A DNA stretch of 64,000 bases, from NCBI RefSeq assembly GCF_000744455.1, contig NZ_JQLY01000001.1, positions 806,001-870,000 on the forward strand, read 5' to 3'. The notes under the pieces are model-generated. The model saw only the letters and a list, made by a program, of their open reading frames with translations, was not told where the DNA came from and did no database searches. The translations under genes and the position numbers were made by a program. Source of the stretch: Methanobacterium sp. SMA-27. GTDB lineage: Archaea; Methanobacteriota; Methanobacteria; Methanobacteriales; Methanobacteriaceae. How positions within the stretch are numbered: position 1 is the stretch's first letter; each line of letters starts with the position of its first letter. Positions 18,367 through 27,639 of the stretch are shown piece after piece.

Positions 18367-18894
18367 TATTTCATTCCCTAGGATTTTTATTTGGATATCT
18401 TAAACAGATTTATAATATATTTGTTTTGAATATATCAAATTATTTTTATATGTATATACATTTTTCATTAACTAAAAGAAAATGTTAAAGCTAAATAATG
18501 TAAAATAAATAAAAACAAAAAAATAGAATTAATATTTATTTTAATTTTACACATGTAATTATCTTGATCTTAATTAGATATCCTATAATATGAAAAACAG
18601 AGATTAAATGAATTTATCACAACAAAATACCTATTTTAAGTTTAAAGACTTAAATCGGTCATATTATTCTATTTTTATATTATTTAGGGAACTCCCCGAG
18701 CCCTAAGTTCTGCCCCACCAGCAGAACAAATCATACTATGTTGTCATTATTTATTAATTCTTCTAGTTAATTGTCAAACAAAGGTATTGATATACATCAG
18801 AAAATTTTTATTAAAAGGGATGGAAATAAATTGAATCAATATATCAATATAATATAATTTGTAAAAAAATAATTAACTAATTTAATTTAGTGAT
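18367..18894. other. Intergenic region holding the double-hairpin RNA candidate
   Basis: A 528-bp gap between two leftward genes. Apart from the GC-rich hairpins at 18684-18727 it is A+T-rich without reading frames. The left end contains the protease promoter. Confidence 0.5.
18684..18727 (-). ncRNA. Candidate structured RNA: two abutting GC-rich hairpins
   Basis: Hairpin A: TTAGGG (18684-18689) pairs with CCCTAA (18701-18706), and inside it CTC pairs with GAG across a CCC loop. Hairpin B starts at the next base: GTTCTGC (18707-18713) pairs with GCAGAAC (18721-18727). Together they make a 44-base block far richer in G+C than its surroundings. In A+T-rich archaeal genomes such islands often mark RNA genes. 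Read leftward, a TATA-like TTAATAAATAA (18747-18757) sits at about the right distance upstream of hairpin B, so I favour the minus strand. No known RNA family is recognised. Confidence 0.4.
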
Positions 18895-19140
18895 TTATTC
18901 CTCATCTTTTAGAAGGGCAGCACACCTTCGAACCTGGTGGAATGGAATAACATCAACAGTAACATATTTTGTTTCAATATACTCACGGTAAATAAAAATT
19001 GCAGAAGAAACTTCAATTTTTACAATTTCTTGGTCATTCTTTACAGCACCTACAATCTCTTTTAAAACAGATTGTCCATATAACTCATATGAATCTTCAA
19101 AATCTAGTTCAAGGCTTTGTATTTCTTTTTCAATTGCCAT
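18895..19140 (-). CDS. Conserved-looking small protein of unknown function
   Basis: The 81-residue soluble protein has an acidic N-terminal helix (LELDFEDSYELYGQS), a VLKEIVGAVKND helix and a strand-rich C-terminal half (VKIEVSSAIFIYREYIETKYVTVDVIPF). A strong GAGGTGG precedes the ATG. Amino-acid composition is balanced and unlike random A+T-rich frames, so it is real. No family is recognised and neighbours give no clue. Confidence 0.6.
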   Translation of the reverse strand: MAIEKEIQSLELDFEDSYELYGQSVLKEIVGAVKNDQEIVKIEVSSAIFIYREYIETKYVTVDVIPFHQVRRCAALLKDEE

Positions 19141-19328
19141 ACAATTCCACCTCTATTTATTTTTAAGTAATACAACATTATAACTCTGTTACTAATTAAA
19201 TTTTTCTTTAAAAAAAGAATATCAATTTAAATTTCAGTTTTAAAATCTATCATCTTATAATGAAATCAAATAACCAAAATTTGTATGGTAATGTGTTCAT
19301 CCAGATTCATTGGGTTTTACATTCTTAT

Positions 19329-19811
19329 CTAAGTTAAAGGGTAGTAAATAGAATTTAGCATGAAGAACAAAAGTATTACAATAAATACAATGGTCATAAT
19401 TGGACGCGACATATTTTTAATGCTGCGGTTGCCTTCTTTAATAGCACTGTACGCATGGTTTGTTCCAGAGAGGGCCAGGAATATTATTAAAACCGACATA
19501 ATGGCTAGCTGAGCAAAGTAACCCCATCCTAACAGATATACAAGTATAGCTGTAATTGCAAGTGCAAGGTTATTTGCTCCAGATTGTCGTTGATAACCCT
19601 TTCCACCGGTGTATCCTGATTGCTCAGATGCACTTTCACCAAAGAATATACTTTCAATACCTGTTAAACCTGCAATAAAGATTACAGCAAATGCTGTTAT
19701 TATACTGAACTGCTGTATCGGGTTGTTTCCCCAATAAATAGCCAGAAATATTCCAATGGCAATACCTGCCAATCTGCTTATCTCCAAAATATTGTTTATT
19801 TTAGTGTTCAT
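19329..19811 (-). CDS. DUF6790-like four-helix membrane protein
   Basis: The 160-residue protein has hydrophobic segments at about 10-27, 35-55, 80-118 (probably two) and 135-155. A hydrophilic loop with SEQSGYTGGKGYQRQSG and a later HAYSAIKEGNRSIKNMSRPIM stretch carry the conserved-looking residues. I associate the GYQRQSG-x-NNLA and IKEGN-RS patterns with the DUF6790 family, from memory. Function is unknown. GGAG precedes the ATG. Confidence 0.6.
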   Translation of the reverse strand: MNTKINNILEISRLAGIAIGIFLAIYWGNNPIQQFSIITAFAVIFIAGLTGIESIFFGESASEQSGYTGGKGYQRQSGANNLALAITAILVYLLGWGYFAQLAIMSVLIIFLALSGTNHAYSAIKEGNRSIKNMSRPIMTIVFIVILLFFMLNSIYYPLT

Positions 19812-19967
19812 TTTAAATCTCCAACAAAAGTCTAAATAAAGTAATTTTAACTATAAACATATTATCTTCAAGGATATTAATATGTCAGGCTATTTGAGTG
19901 TATTTGATTATAATAAATTGATATTAAAAATAAATAAACCAAGGAATTTAAAAAAAATATAAAATTA

Positions 19968-20126
19968 TTACCAGCCTGTAAATGGACACCACCATTTACC
20001 ATAAGATGGACAGTCGGTTCTGTCACATAAAGCTGAATTAGCTGAGTTTGTTGCACAATTTGCGTTCATTTTACAGTCTATTGGTCTACTTTTAACTTCT
20101 ATGTTCATTCCAAATCCATTATCCAT
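19968..20126 (-). CDS. Cysteine-rich 52-residue microprotein
   Basis: ATG 20126 follows a near-ideal GAGGTGG with six-base spacing. The product has five cysteines (18, 24, 34, 39, 47) and an aromatic end, GKWWCPFTGW. The pattern C-x5-C-x9-C-x4-C-x7-C does not match a family I know. It has no signal peptide, so it is probably a cytoplasmic metal- or cluster-binding peptide. The well-formed start region supports translation. It is a lone gene in a 635-bp gap, and the remaining 20127-20446 has nothing recognisable. Confidence 0.6.
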   Translation of the reverse strand: MDNGFGMNIEVKSRPIDCKMNANCATNSANSALCDRTDCPSYGKWWCPFTGW

Positions 20127-20446
20127 AATATCCACCTCAATTGAAATTTCTTCTAACCATTATATGATATATACTAAACTTTAAATATAAAAACTTTTAG
20201 CTTTTAATGTAAAAATTAGGAAGAAAATGAACAAATATCCATTATTAATACATTATGAGGATATTATGTTAAAATAGTAAAATATTGAAACATTAAACAA
20301 AGTTGAAATTCTCAAGGATTATTCTAAAATTAAATAAATAGATTCATATTAAAAATAAAGAATTTTCTCTAATTATTCACAAAAATATCTCAATATATTA
20401 ATAAAAAAAAAGGAATGAAGAAAAATAATAAGATACTTCCTGATTA

Positions 20447-21583
20447 TTAGTTCTCAAAGGTTTCAACAGTTTCTTTAAGATATTTCCTTATGTTAATATT
20501 TTGTGTGCATTTATCCTCACACTCACCGCATTCATCACAGAACGATGCACTCATCTTTTTGGCCTTGAGAAATGTATAATTTCCTTTAGGTTTTTTCATG
20601 TTATCGTAAATATAAATATCATTTAATAGATTCAGGTTTAATGGGATATCAACCCCTTTCTTACAAGGCATACAGTAATTACAGCCTGTGCATCCAACAT
20701 GAATCTTTTCTGTGTAAATCTCTCTTACTTCATCGTACAGATTCAACTCATCATCTGTAAGACTGTGGATATGGCCTTGCTCTGCTGTTTTGAGGTTTTC
20801 TATGACCTGTTCCATGGCGGTCATACCGCTTAAAACCACATCAACTTCTTGCTGGTTCCAGAGGAAACGAAAAGCCCATTCTGCAAGACTTCTTTTAACT
20901 TCTGCCTTGTCCCATATTGCCTGCACTTCAAATGGAATATTTGTTGTTAAACATCCCCCTCTAAGGGGTTCCATTATAACTGTTCCCAGACCTTTAGATG
21001 CTGAATATTCAATTCCTGCTTTGCCTGCCTGGAATTTCTGGTCCATGTAGTTATCCTGGATCTGAGAAAAGCTCCAGTCATAAGAATCAACAACTTCCTT
21101 GAAGAAATCAAATTCATCATGGAAAGAAAAGCCAGCATATCCAATTTTTTCATCTTCAATTGCAGAGTCAAGAAAATCAAAAACATCCATATCTGTTAAT
21201 GTACCCCAAAAATCCCTGTGAAGACCATGGAGAAGATAGAAATCTATTCTATCGGTTTGAAGTTTTTCAAGCTGTTTATCCAGAAAATAATTTAGGTCTT
21301 CCTTTTTCTGGACTAACCAGCTTGGAAGTTTAGTTGACAGATACACTTCATCTCTGTACCCATCTTTTAGAGCATTTCCAACGAATATTTCACTCATACC
21401 GCCATGGTATGGGAAGGCTGTGTCAATGTAGTTTACACCTTCATCTATTGCATGGTGTATCATCTCGGTTGCAAGGGGTATGTTTATCTTTTCAGGTTTT
21501 TCATCTACTGTTGGAAGTCGCATACATCCAAATCCGAGTATTGAAACTTTTTTACCTGTTTTTCCAAGGGTTCTGTATAACAA
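20447..21583 (-). CDS. Aldo-keto reductase with C-terminal 4Fe-4S domain, TTG start
   Basis: The 378-residue paralog of the enzyme at 14134. The start is TTG at 21583, with GGAGGATT about ten bases upstream. The tetrad is Asp54 (YIDTAFPY), Tyr59, Lys85 (STKLP) and His119 (YLLHGLH). The C-terminus has GCTGCNYCMPC and FCDECGECEDKC, so two cluster motifs are complete in spacing. It differs from the first enzyme by a GG-M-S-EIF insertion and a shorter tail. No regulator is adjacent. The substrate is unknown. Confidence 0.92.
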   Translation of the reverse strand: MLYRTLGKTGKKVSILGFGCMRLPTVDEKPEKINIPLATEMIHHAIDEGVNYIDTAFPYHGGMSEIFVGNALKDGYRDEVYLSTKLPSWLVQKKEDLNYFLDKQLEKLQTDRIDFYLLHGLHRDFWGTLTDMDVFDFLDSAIEDEKIGYAGFSFHDEFDFFKEVVDSYDWSFSQIQDNYMDQKFQAGKAGIEYSASKGLGTVIMEPLRGGCLTTNIPFEVQAIWDKAEVKRSLAEWAFRFLWNQQEVDVVLSGMTAMEQVIENLKTAEQGHIHSLTDDELNLYDEVREIYTEKIHVGCTGCNYCMPCKKGVDIPLNLNLLNDIYIYDNMKKPKGNYTFLKAKKMSASFCDECGECEDKCTQNINIRKYLKETVETFEN

Positions 21584-21722
21584 AATAATAATCCTCCTAA
21601 ATAAAATATATTACATACATTCAAATTTGAGTTATAAATCTGAATATTAAAGAATTCTATATGATCCTCATTTTAATTATAATCTAAGGTAATATGTTAT
21701 AATCCTGTTACATTAAGACTCA

Positions 21723-22028
21723 ATAGTTGGTAGATATGGTCAGTTTCAGCTTTCACAAATAATATTCGATGTGAACATGCCGGTTATAGGCATTGTATAC
21801 TATGCTATAGGGACATATGCAACCCAAAATGACCTCGTTATTGATAAAATGGTAAAATATTCCGAAAGTATCAATCAATCTAATCTTTTATTCATTGTAT
21901 TGGTTTTGATTGCCATTACTGTTCCATTTATAAGTCCATCTGCAAGTATTTTTATATTTTCTGATGCTTCCTATCGTGTCTACAGTTTAATGATAACTAG
22001 GAAAAGGGCTTCAAAGAAAACAAAGTAA
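21723..22028 (+). pseudogene. C-terminal fragment of a TMEM175-like channel
   Basis: An open stretch beginning after a TAA at 21714 reads SIVGRYGQFQLSQIIFDVNM, then two hydrophobic helices and a basic end (ITRKRASKKTK). It aligns with the last 100 residues of the intact gene at 16120, where DYGQF, VVFNLNM and YATRHN correspond to RYGQF, IIFDVNM and YATQND. The filter-bearing first helices are absent and the GTG at 21771 has no ribosome-binding site. I call it a 5'-deleted pseudogene rather than the small protein suggested by the open frame. Confidence 0.6.
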
Positions 22029-22147
22029 AACAGAAATTAATTGTAAACTATAAATTAGTTCAAGATATTAAAAAGGATTAGGTTTAGTTATATAAATTCT
22101 AAATTCAAAATATAAAGATTGATAAAAACTATTTGAGATGATTAAAA

Positions 22148-22529
22148 ATGGATTGGAAAATTATAGGAATAGGTGCTCTAATTAATGCTGCTTTAACTAT
22201 TATCTTATCATGGATATTCTTACCCTTATTTTTTTTAGGCCCAATTGCTGGAGGATTCATAGCATCTTATCTCAGTAAAGGATATGAAGATTATGATGAA
22301 ATGGATACAAAAGACGGGGCAGTTTTAGGAGCAATTTCTGGAATAATTGGTGGTTTAATAATAGGTTTACTATTGGTTCTAGGTGCGAGTGATATATGCC
22401 ATCACAGGATTAATATCTACCAAAATAGGATTAATATTAACTGGATATATTATAATTCAATTATCAGTAATTATGAGCTTTATTTTAGGATTATTAGGAG
22501 GAGTATTAGGGGTTATTCTTAAAAAATAA
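22148..22529 (+). pseudogene. DUF5518-like membrane protein, frameshifted near its end
   Basis: ATG 22148 opens MDWKIIGIGALINAALT, then a hydrophobic helix, GPIAGGFIASYLSKGYEDYDEMDTKDGA and GAISGIIGGLIIG, a layout like the DUF5518 family. After LLVLGASD the frame turns into low-quality sequence. The adjacent frame resumes with ITGLISTKIGLIL and a final Gly-rich helix with GGVLGVILKK before TAA at 22527-22529. One extra base between about 22388 and 22402 accounts for it. Without the shift the protein would have four helices and a basic tail. Confidence 0.6.
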
Positions 22530-22798
22530 TTTTAGGGCTTGAATTAATTACAAAATATTCAGGAATTTCCTCAATTTTTAAAAAGTATGGGTTTTTGTAT
22601 TACATTGTATAGAGTTTTTTAATTATTTTTTCAAGTTATTATCTACTATTTTTTTATTTTTTTCAATAATTATTTCTAATACAAATTATTATTAATTTCA
22701 AAAACCTATAGTATACTGTATTAGTCTGCAATAGGGTATTTGGATGGAATTGAATGCAAATAATAAATATGATAATTTAACTTAAGGGGAGAATATAA

Positions 22799-23284
22799 AT
22801 GGCAAAAGTTGATATTACAGCAGAACCGGGGAAACTTGAGATATTAATAATTCGTGAGTTTGATGCTCCACGAGAACTTGTTTTTAAAGCATTTACAGAT
22901 CCACAGTTATATGTACAGTGGATTGGTCCACGTGGCATGAAAACAGACCTTGGAAGGTTTGAACAGAGAGATGGTGGATCATGGAGATACATTCAAACAG
23001 ATGAACAAGGGAATAAATTCGCATTTCACGGGGTAAATCATGAAATCAAAGCTCCTGAGAGAATTATAAGTACATTTGAATATGAGGGATTGCCAGAAAG
23101 CGGTCATGTTATATTACAAACAGCTAGATTTGAAGAATTACCAGGCGACAGAACAAAACTAATATCTCAATCTGTATTCCAGTCTGTAGAGGATCGAGAT
23201 GGTATGCTAGCTTCGGGCATGGAAATGGGGGTAAATGAATCGTATGAACGGCTCGATGAAGTTTTAAAAAATTTGAAGAAATAG
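22799..23284 (+). CDS. AHSA1/SRPBCC-domain protein
   Basis: The 161-residue protein is a START-like SRPBCC fold. It begins [23 protein letters not shown] and has [24 protein letters not shown], typical of the Aha1-C-terminal (CalC/YndB-like) group that binds hydrophobic ligands. A GGGGAG site precedes the ATG. It is the first of three same-strand genes (AHSA1, PhnB-like, SnoaL-like) with gaps of 40 and 72 bp, so they may be co-transcribed. These families are common in soil bacteria, and the trio has a bacterial look. Ligand unknown. Confidence 0.88.
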   Translation: MAKVDITAEPGKLEILIIREFDAPRELVFKAFTDPQLYVQWIGPRGMKTDLGRFEQRDGGSWRYIQTDEQGNKFAFHGVNHEIKAPERIISTFEYEGLPESGHVILQTARFEELPGDRTKLISQSVFQSVEDRDGMLASGMEMGVNESYERLDEVLKNLKK

Positions 23285-23324
23285 ACCTTACAGAATTATG
23301 AATAAATTTTATTTGAGGTAAAAT

Positions 23325-24203
23325 ATGCAAAAAATTATTCCATTCCTATGGTTTGATGGTAATGCAATCGAAGCAATGAATTTTTATACATCCATTTTTC
23401 AAAATTCAAAGATTATGAATATAATGTATTATGGTGAAGCAGGCCCAGAACCCGAAGAAAAAGTAATGTCTGCTACATTTAAACTTGCTAGACAACAATT
23501 TACTGCATTAAATGGTGGACCAGAATTTACTTTCACACCTGCCATATCATTTTTTGTTAACTGTGAAACAATCGAAGAAATAGATGCTTTATGGGATAAT
23601 CTCTTGGATGATGGAACAGTATTAATTGAACTGGGCAAATATCCTATCAGCGAAAAATTTGGATGGATTCAAGATAAATTAGGTGTTTCATGGCAGCTGA
23701 ACCTAACAAAGATAGAGCAGAAGATCTGTCCGTTTCTAATGTTTGTTGGGCAACAAAAATGGAAAGCAGAGGAAGCAATAGAGTTTTATATGTCAATATT
23801 TGACAATAGCGAAATCATAGAAATGTTACACTATGGTCCAGGGGAAGAAGAACCAGCAGGCACTGTTAAACGTGCCAGATTTTCACTCAATGGCCAGGAG
23901 TTTATGGCAATAGACAGCAACAGAGAACATGAATTTGATTTCACACCTGCAATATCTTTCTTTGTTAACTGTAAAACACAGGAAGAAATAGATATATTAT
24001 GGGAAAAACTATCTGATAAGGGAGAAAAACAAAGAATGGGCTGGCTCACTGATAAATATGGAATATCCTGGCAGGTTATCCCATCTATACTTGATGAAAT
24101 GTTAAAGGATAAGGATCCTGATAAATCTAAAAGAGTTATGGAAGCAATGATGAAAATGGATAAAATGGATATCAAAAAATTCAAGCAAGCATATGAAGGA
24201 TAG
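23325..24203 (+). CDS. Two-domain PhnB-like VOC protein
   Basis: The 292-residue protein has two tandem copies of the 3-demethylubiquinone-methyltransferase-like (PhnB) VOC domain. Copy one opens IIPFLWFDGNAIEAMNFY and copy two opens ICPFLMFVGQQKWKAEEAIEFY. Each contains a FTPAISFFVNC block and a GW-x-D-K-x-G-x-SWQ end. A helical tail of about 40 residues (MEAMMKMDKMDIKKFKQAY) follows. Members are usually catalytically uncharacterised. It is the middle gene of the cassette, with GAGGTAA before the ATG. Confidence 0.88.
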   Translation: MQKIIPFLWFDGNAIEAMNFYTSIFQNSKIMNIMYYGEAGPEPEEKVMSATFKLARQQFTALNGGPEFTFTPAISFFVNCETIEEIDALWDNLLDDGTVLIELGKYPISEKFGWIQDKLGVSWQLNLTKIEQKICPFLMFVGQQKWKAEEAIEFYMSIFDNSEIIEMLHYGPGEEEPAGTVKRARFSLNGQEFMAIDSNREHEFDFTPAISFFVNCKTQEEIDILWEKLSDKGEKQRMGWLTDKYGISWQVIPSILDEMLKDKDPDKSKRVMEAMMKMDKMDIKKFKQAYEG

Positions 24204-24275
24204 TAAACGTATAGAAAAGCACATCTAATTTGATTAAAAAAAAAATGTATTTATTTTTATTTTGGAGGATGAATA

Positions 24276-25034
24276 ATGGCTTCAATATCCAATAAAGAAA
24301 GGGCAATAGCATTTATAATAAGTTTTGAAACAGGGAATAGACAGATCATTGAAAATTGGGTTTCTGAAGATTATACACCCCATTATCCTGATGTTAGAGA
24401 TGGTAAAGATGCACTTTTAGATTATTTTGATACTCTACAAAAAATTGATATCATCATTGATATTAGAAGAGCAATTGAAGATGGTGATTATGTTGCTGTA
24501 CACAGTGAATACTCAGGGCCATTGGTAGTATTTGATGTATTCAGATTTGAAGATGGGAAAATAGTTGAACATTGGGCAACTGGACAGGAAAGTGTACAAA
24601 AAACAGTCAATGGTCACAGTATGATAGATGGACCAACAGAAATACACGATCTGGATAAAACTAGTGAAAATAAAACATTGATTAAAGAATGGGAAAATGT
24701 GCTTATTAATAGGGATTATGGTAAGATTAAGAATTTCTTTGATGATGATAATTATGTACAGCATAATCCATTGTTTAAAGATGGGCTTTCAGGACTCCGT
24801 AAAGGCCATATAGAACTGGGTAAACAGGGCATGGATATGGAACTAAATAAAAATCATATGATTATAGGTGAAGGAAACTTTGTATTATCTGTAAATGAAG
24901 GAAACTGGAGAGGAGAACATGTTTCATTTTTTGACCTTTTCAGAATAGAAAATGGGAAATTTGCAGATTATTGGGATGTAATCGAGACTATCCTACCTCC
25001 AGAAGAATGGAAAAATCAAAATGGTAAATTTTAA
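24276..25034 (+). CDS. Tandem SnoaL-like (NTF2-fold) protein
   Basis: The 252-residue protein comprises two SnoaL-like domains. Each has an ENW-V-x-D-Y or KIKNFFDDDNYVQHNP opening, a central GDYVAVHS or GNFVLSVNEG strand and a terminal FDVFRFEDGKIVEHW or FDLFRIENGKFADYWD motif. The NTF2-like cone binds small hydrophobic molecules or acts as an isomerase or hydrolase; the activity here is unknown. GGAGGATG precedes the ATG. It is the last gene of the AHSA1-PhnB-SnoaL cassette. Confidence 0.85.
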   Translation: MASISNKERAIAFIISFETGNRQIIENWVSEDYTPHYPDVRDGKDALLDYFDTLQKIDIIIDIRRAIEDGDYVAVHSEYSGPLVVFDVFRFEDGKIVEHWATGQESVQKTVNGHSMIDGPTEIHDLDKTSENKTLIKEWENVLINRDYGKIKNFFDDDNYVQHNPLFKDGLSGLRKGHIELGKQGMDMELNKNHMIIGEGNFVLSVNEGNWRGEHVSFFDLFRIENGKFADYWDVIETILPPEEWKNQNGKF

Positions 25035-25165
25035 TCCTTAAAATCATTTAAATAAGTAATTTGGTATTAATCGTGGGCATTAAGAATTATTAAATAAATA
25101 TATTTATTAAAAAAAGACTTTGAGAGGGGGTTTTACGAAAATGGTAAAAAAAAATGCCACTTTAA

Positions 25166-25807
25166 TTACAGTTTCAAGTCATAACTTTCAGATATTGAAC
25201 CTTTATTTTTCCATGTAGGGTGTCCAAATGTGCTACTTTTAGAGGAGGTATCACAAATTATTTGGGATCCGTTTTCCAGAGTTACTACGGGCCATACATG
25301 TCCATATATATTTTCCCCTGCAAATTGAACAGCGCCTGAGTAATTAAATTCTATTGCATTATGGGGTATTCCAGCTGCCCTGCAAAGTGCAATAAATAAC
25401 CTTGCCTGATCACAACAATTTCCCCGGCTTAACTTAGCTGTTTCCACTGCGTAATGTTTAGAATTAAAATACATGGGTTTTTCATACACTACATTGTTGT
25501 GCATCCATATAAAAACAGCTTTACAAATCTCAAGCCGGGTAGGATTTTTAAGGTTTTGGATGAATTTAAGGTTTTGGACGATTTTAATTTTTTTGGTGCC
25601 TTTAATATTTTTTGTGATGTTTTGAGCCAGTTCCTGAATAAATGGATGTTTATATTCATAGTAACCATCCACTTTAACTCCATTATCTATATTTTCATCC
25701 ATGACACCAAAAACAACATTTGTACCACTTGTACTGATAATGAATATTCCACATATAAAAATCACAAAATAACTCCTTTTTAAAGTTAACCATTTGCTAA
25801 TCCTCAT
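25166..25807 (-). CDS. Secreted transglutaminase-like cysteine peptidase
   Basis: The 213-residue protein has an N-terminal membrane or signal segment (about 12-35) and a transglutaminase-like domain. The expected triad is Cys131 (in GNCCDQARLF), His170 (YGHVWPV) and Asp186 (IICDTSS). LFIALCRAAGIPHNAIEF is the helix typical of the fold. In Methanobacteriales these domains often cut pseudomurein cross-links, as in PeiW-type isopeptidases. It lacks the pseudomurein-binding repeats seen in the protein at 28554. A small tandem repeat (KIVQNLKFIQNLKN) lies before the domain. Confidence 0.8.
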   Translation of the reverse strand: MRISKWLTLKRSYFVIFICGIFIISTSGTNVVFGVMDENIDNGVKVDGYYEYKHPFIQELAQNITKNIKGTKKIKIVQNLKFIQNLKNPTRLEICKAVFIWMHNNVVYEKPMYFNSKHYAVETAKLSRGNCCDQARLFIALCRAAGIPHNAIEFNYSGAVQFAGENIYGHVWPVVTLENGSQIICDTSSKSSTFGHPTWKNKGSISESYDLKL

Positions 25808-25900
25808 AATTCATCCCCTTTCAGAAAAAAACAATTTATTAAAGTTCTTTACAAATTATTATAACTTTAATTTAAAAGTTTAACTATATAACCTTTTCGG

Positions 25901-26313
25901 TCACGATGATTTTAAGTTAGGAAAAAAGCAATTAAAACTACATGCAGTAGCTGGTGTCATCAGAGCCGCTCCAATACCCTCAAGGATTGACAAACCAACG
26001 ATTAAAATTGCTGCATTAATACTCAATGCAGCTATGGCTGTCCCTATACCATTAATAATGGCACCAATAAGGAAAGACTTTTTCTGCCCATTACATCCTG
26101 CATTTTACCTCCTAGAAGCATTAATGAAGCCATTGTCAGGGCGTATACCGTAATAATTATCTGTACAACCGATACAGTTGTGTGAAGATCAATAATAAGA
26201 TTGGTAATTGCAACGTTCATAAAGGTTGAATCGAGTGCAATTATGAAGGATGATAAAGAAACAAGTATAAGGGCGGTCCAGCCTATTTTAGTAACATCAA
26301 GATTATTTTCCAA
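25901..26313 (-). pseudogene. Truncated, frameshifted MFS transporter (DHA2-like)
   Basis: ATG 26313 starts an EmrB/QacA-like N-terminus: SSFIIALDSTFMNVAITNL in helix 1 and LGGKMQDVMG at the loop 2-3 motif. Near 26090 the frame shifts; the other frame continues KKSFLIGAIINGIGTAIAAL and LEGIGAALMTPATA, then stops at 25901. Only the first three or four helices of a 12-14 helix transporter remain. It is divergent from the also-broken QueG-like gene at 26424. Confidence 0.7.
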
Positions 26314-26423
26314 TGAGTATTCTTCCTTTCATTAGAGATATGTTGAGGTTATTATTATTTAAAAGAATAGTAAAATGGAGTTTAAATTGTTTAAAAAATA
26401 TATTCTCTAAGTGGAGTAAAATA

Positions 26424-27187
26424 ATGAAATATAAGATTAAAAATTATGCCAAAGAAGTAGGGGTTGACGATATAGGTTTTGCATCAATAAATAATTATAA
26501 AAGCCCAAATACATCTCCTATTAAAGATATTTATCCCAAAGCAAAAACCATTATAGTTTTAGCCTTTCAACAGCTCGATAATTTTGAAAGTAATAATGAA
26601 CAGATTGCATCTGTTGGAAATAAGATAACAACAGAATTTGCAAATTCAAGTACCTATAAAATAGCTCGTTTTATAAAACAAAAATTCAAAGCCACAGTAA
26701 TAAGCATACCTGTTCTAACACCTGTAAACAGGGATATTAAAACAGGCTTACCATATGCAGATGTTTCATTAAGACATCAGCTGTTGCTGCAGGATTAGGA
26801 AGCTTTGGCGGTCATAATCTGGTAATTCACCCCGTATTCGGAAGCAAAGTAATATTTACAGCAATTATCACAGATCTGGATATACAACCCGACACACCTG
26901 TTGAAGAGAATATATGTACAGACTGTGAAGTATGTGTAAATCAATGTCCAGTTAATGCACTGGCCAAAGAAGGAAAAACAGATGTTATGACATGTATGGT
27001 AAACAGTCAGCCCCATGGATTTGTTGGAAATTTAGTTTTCTGGACAAAATTTGCTGAAAGAACACCCGATGAACAAAAAAATATGCTTAAAGATAAGAAA
27101 TTCAAGAAAATATACGATGCAATGACATTAAGCACGCAATATGTATGTTTCAACTGCATTAAAAAATGTCCTGCAGGTGATTATTAA
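26424..27187 (+). pseudogene. QueG-like 4Fe-4S protein gene, single frameshift
   Basis: ATG 26424 has a GTGGAG site at 26411-26416. The first 120 codons read IKNYAKEVGVDDIGFASI and a YPKAKTIIVLAF strand, as in epoxyqueuosine-reductase-like proteins. At about 26776 one base is missing. The next frame continues AVAAGLGSFGGHNLVIHP, then CTDCEVCVNQCP and a final CFNCIKKCPAG, the cysteines for two clusters. If intact it would be about 253 residues, shorter than true QueG, so probably a relative rather than the tRNA enzyme itself. Confidence 0.7.
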
Positions 27188-27249
27188 ATATTACTTAGAA
27201 ATAAAAGGTTTTTAATTTAAAAGGAATAATATTAAATTGGTTTTTTGAT

Positions 27250-27456
27250 TCATTCCTTTGGACCTATATCCTTAAATTTTATTGAACATGATTCTCCACC
27301 AACACCCCAGTGAGATTTTGGTACTTCATATATTAGGATTTCAACAGCTTCTGCAGGAACATCAACCTCAGTAAACACTTTAGTTATATTTTTAATTAGA
27401 TAGTCTACCTTATCTTGTTCAAAACCTTTCCACACATTTATTTGTACCATAGGCAT
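27250..27456 (-). CDS. 4-oxalocrotonate tautomerase family protein
   Basis: The 68-residue protein begins MPMVQINVW, so Pro2 becomes the catalytic N-terminal proline of the tautomerase superfamily after Met removal. The KVDYLIKNITKVFTEVDVPAEAV helix and the ILIYEVPKSHWGVGG strand-loop match the family and its usual size of 60-75. Oligomeric tautomerases isomerise enol or keto acids; the true substrate is unknown. GGATGTGG precedes the ATG. It is convergent with the broken QueG-like gene. Confidence 0.85.
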   Translation of the reverse strand: MPMVQINVWKGFEQDKVDYLIKNITKVFTEVDVPAEAVEILIYEVPKSHWGVGGESCSIKFKDIGPKE

Positions 27457-27639
27457 TTTACCACATCCTAAGTTTTATTAAATAAACAATATTACTATGT
27501 TTAAATGGAAATAAATAATTTCCTTATGAATGAATTATAATCAACACTATAATTTCTGAAGTAATATACTAAGATAAAGTTAATTTTTATGGTTTTATAA
27601 AAAAAAATAAGTAAAAAATAGGTACATCTATAATTAAAG

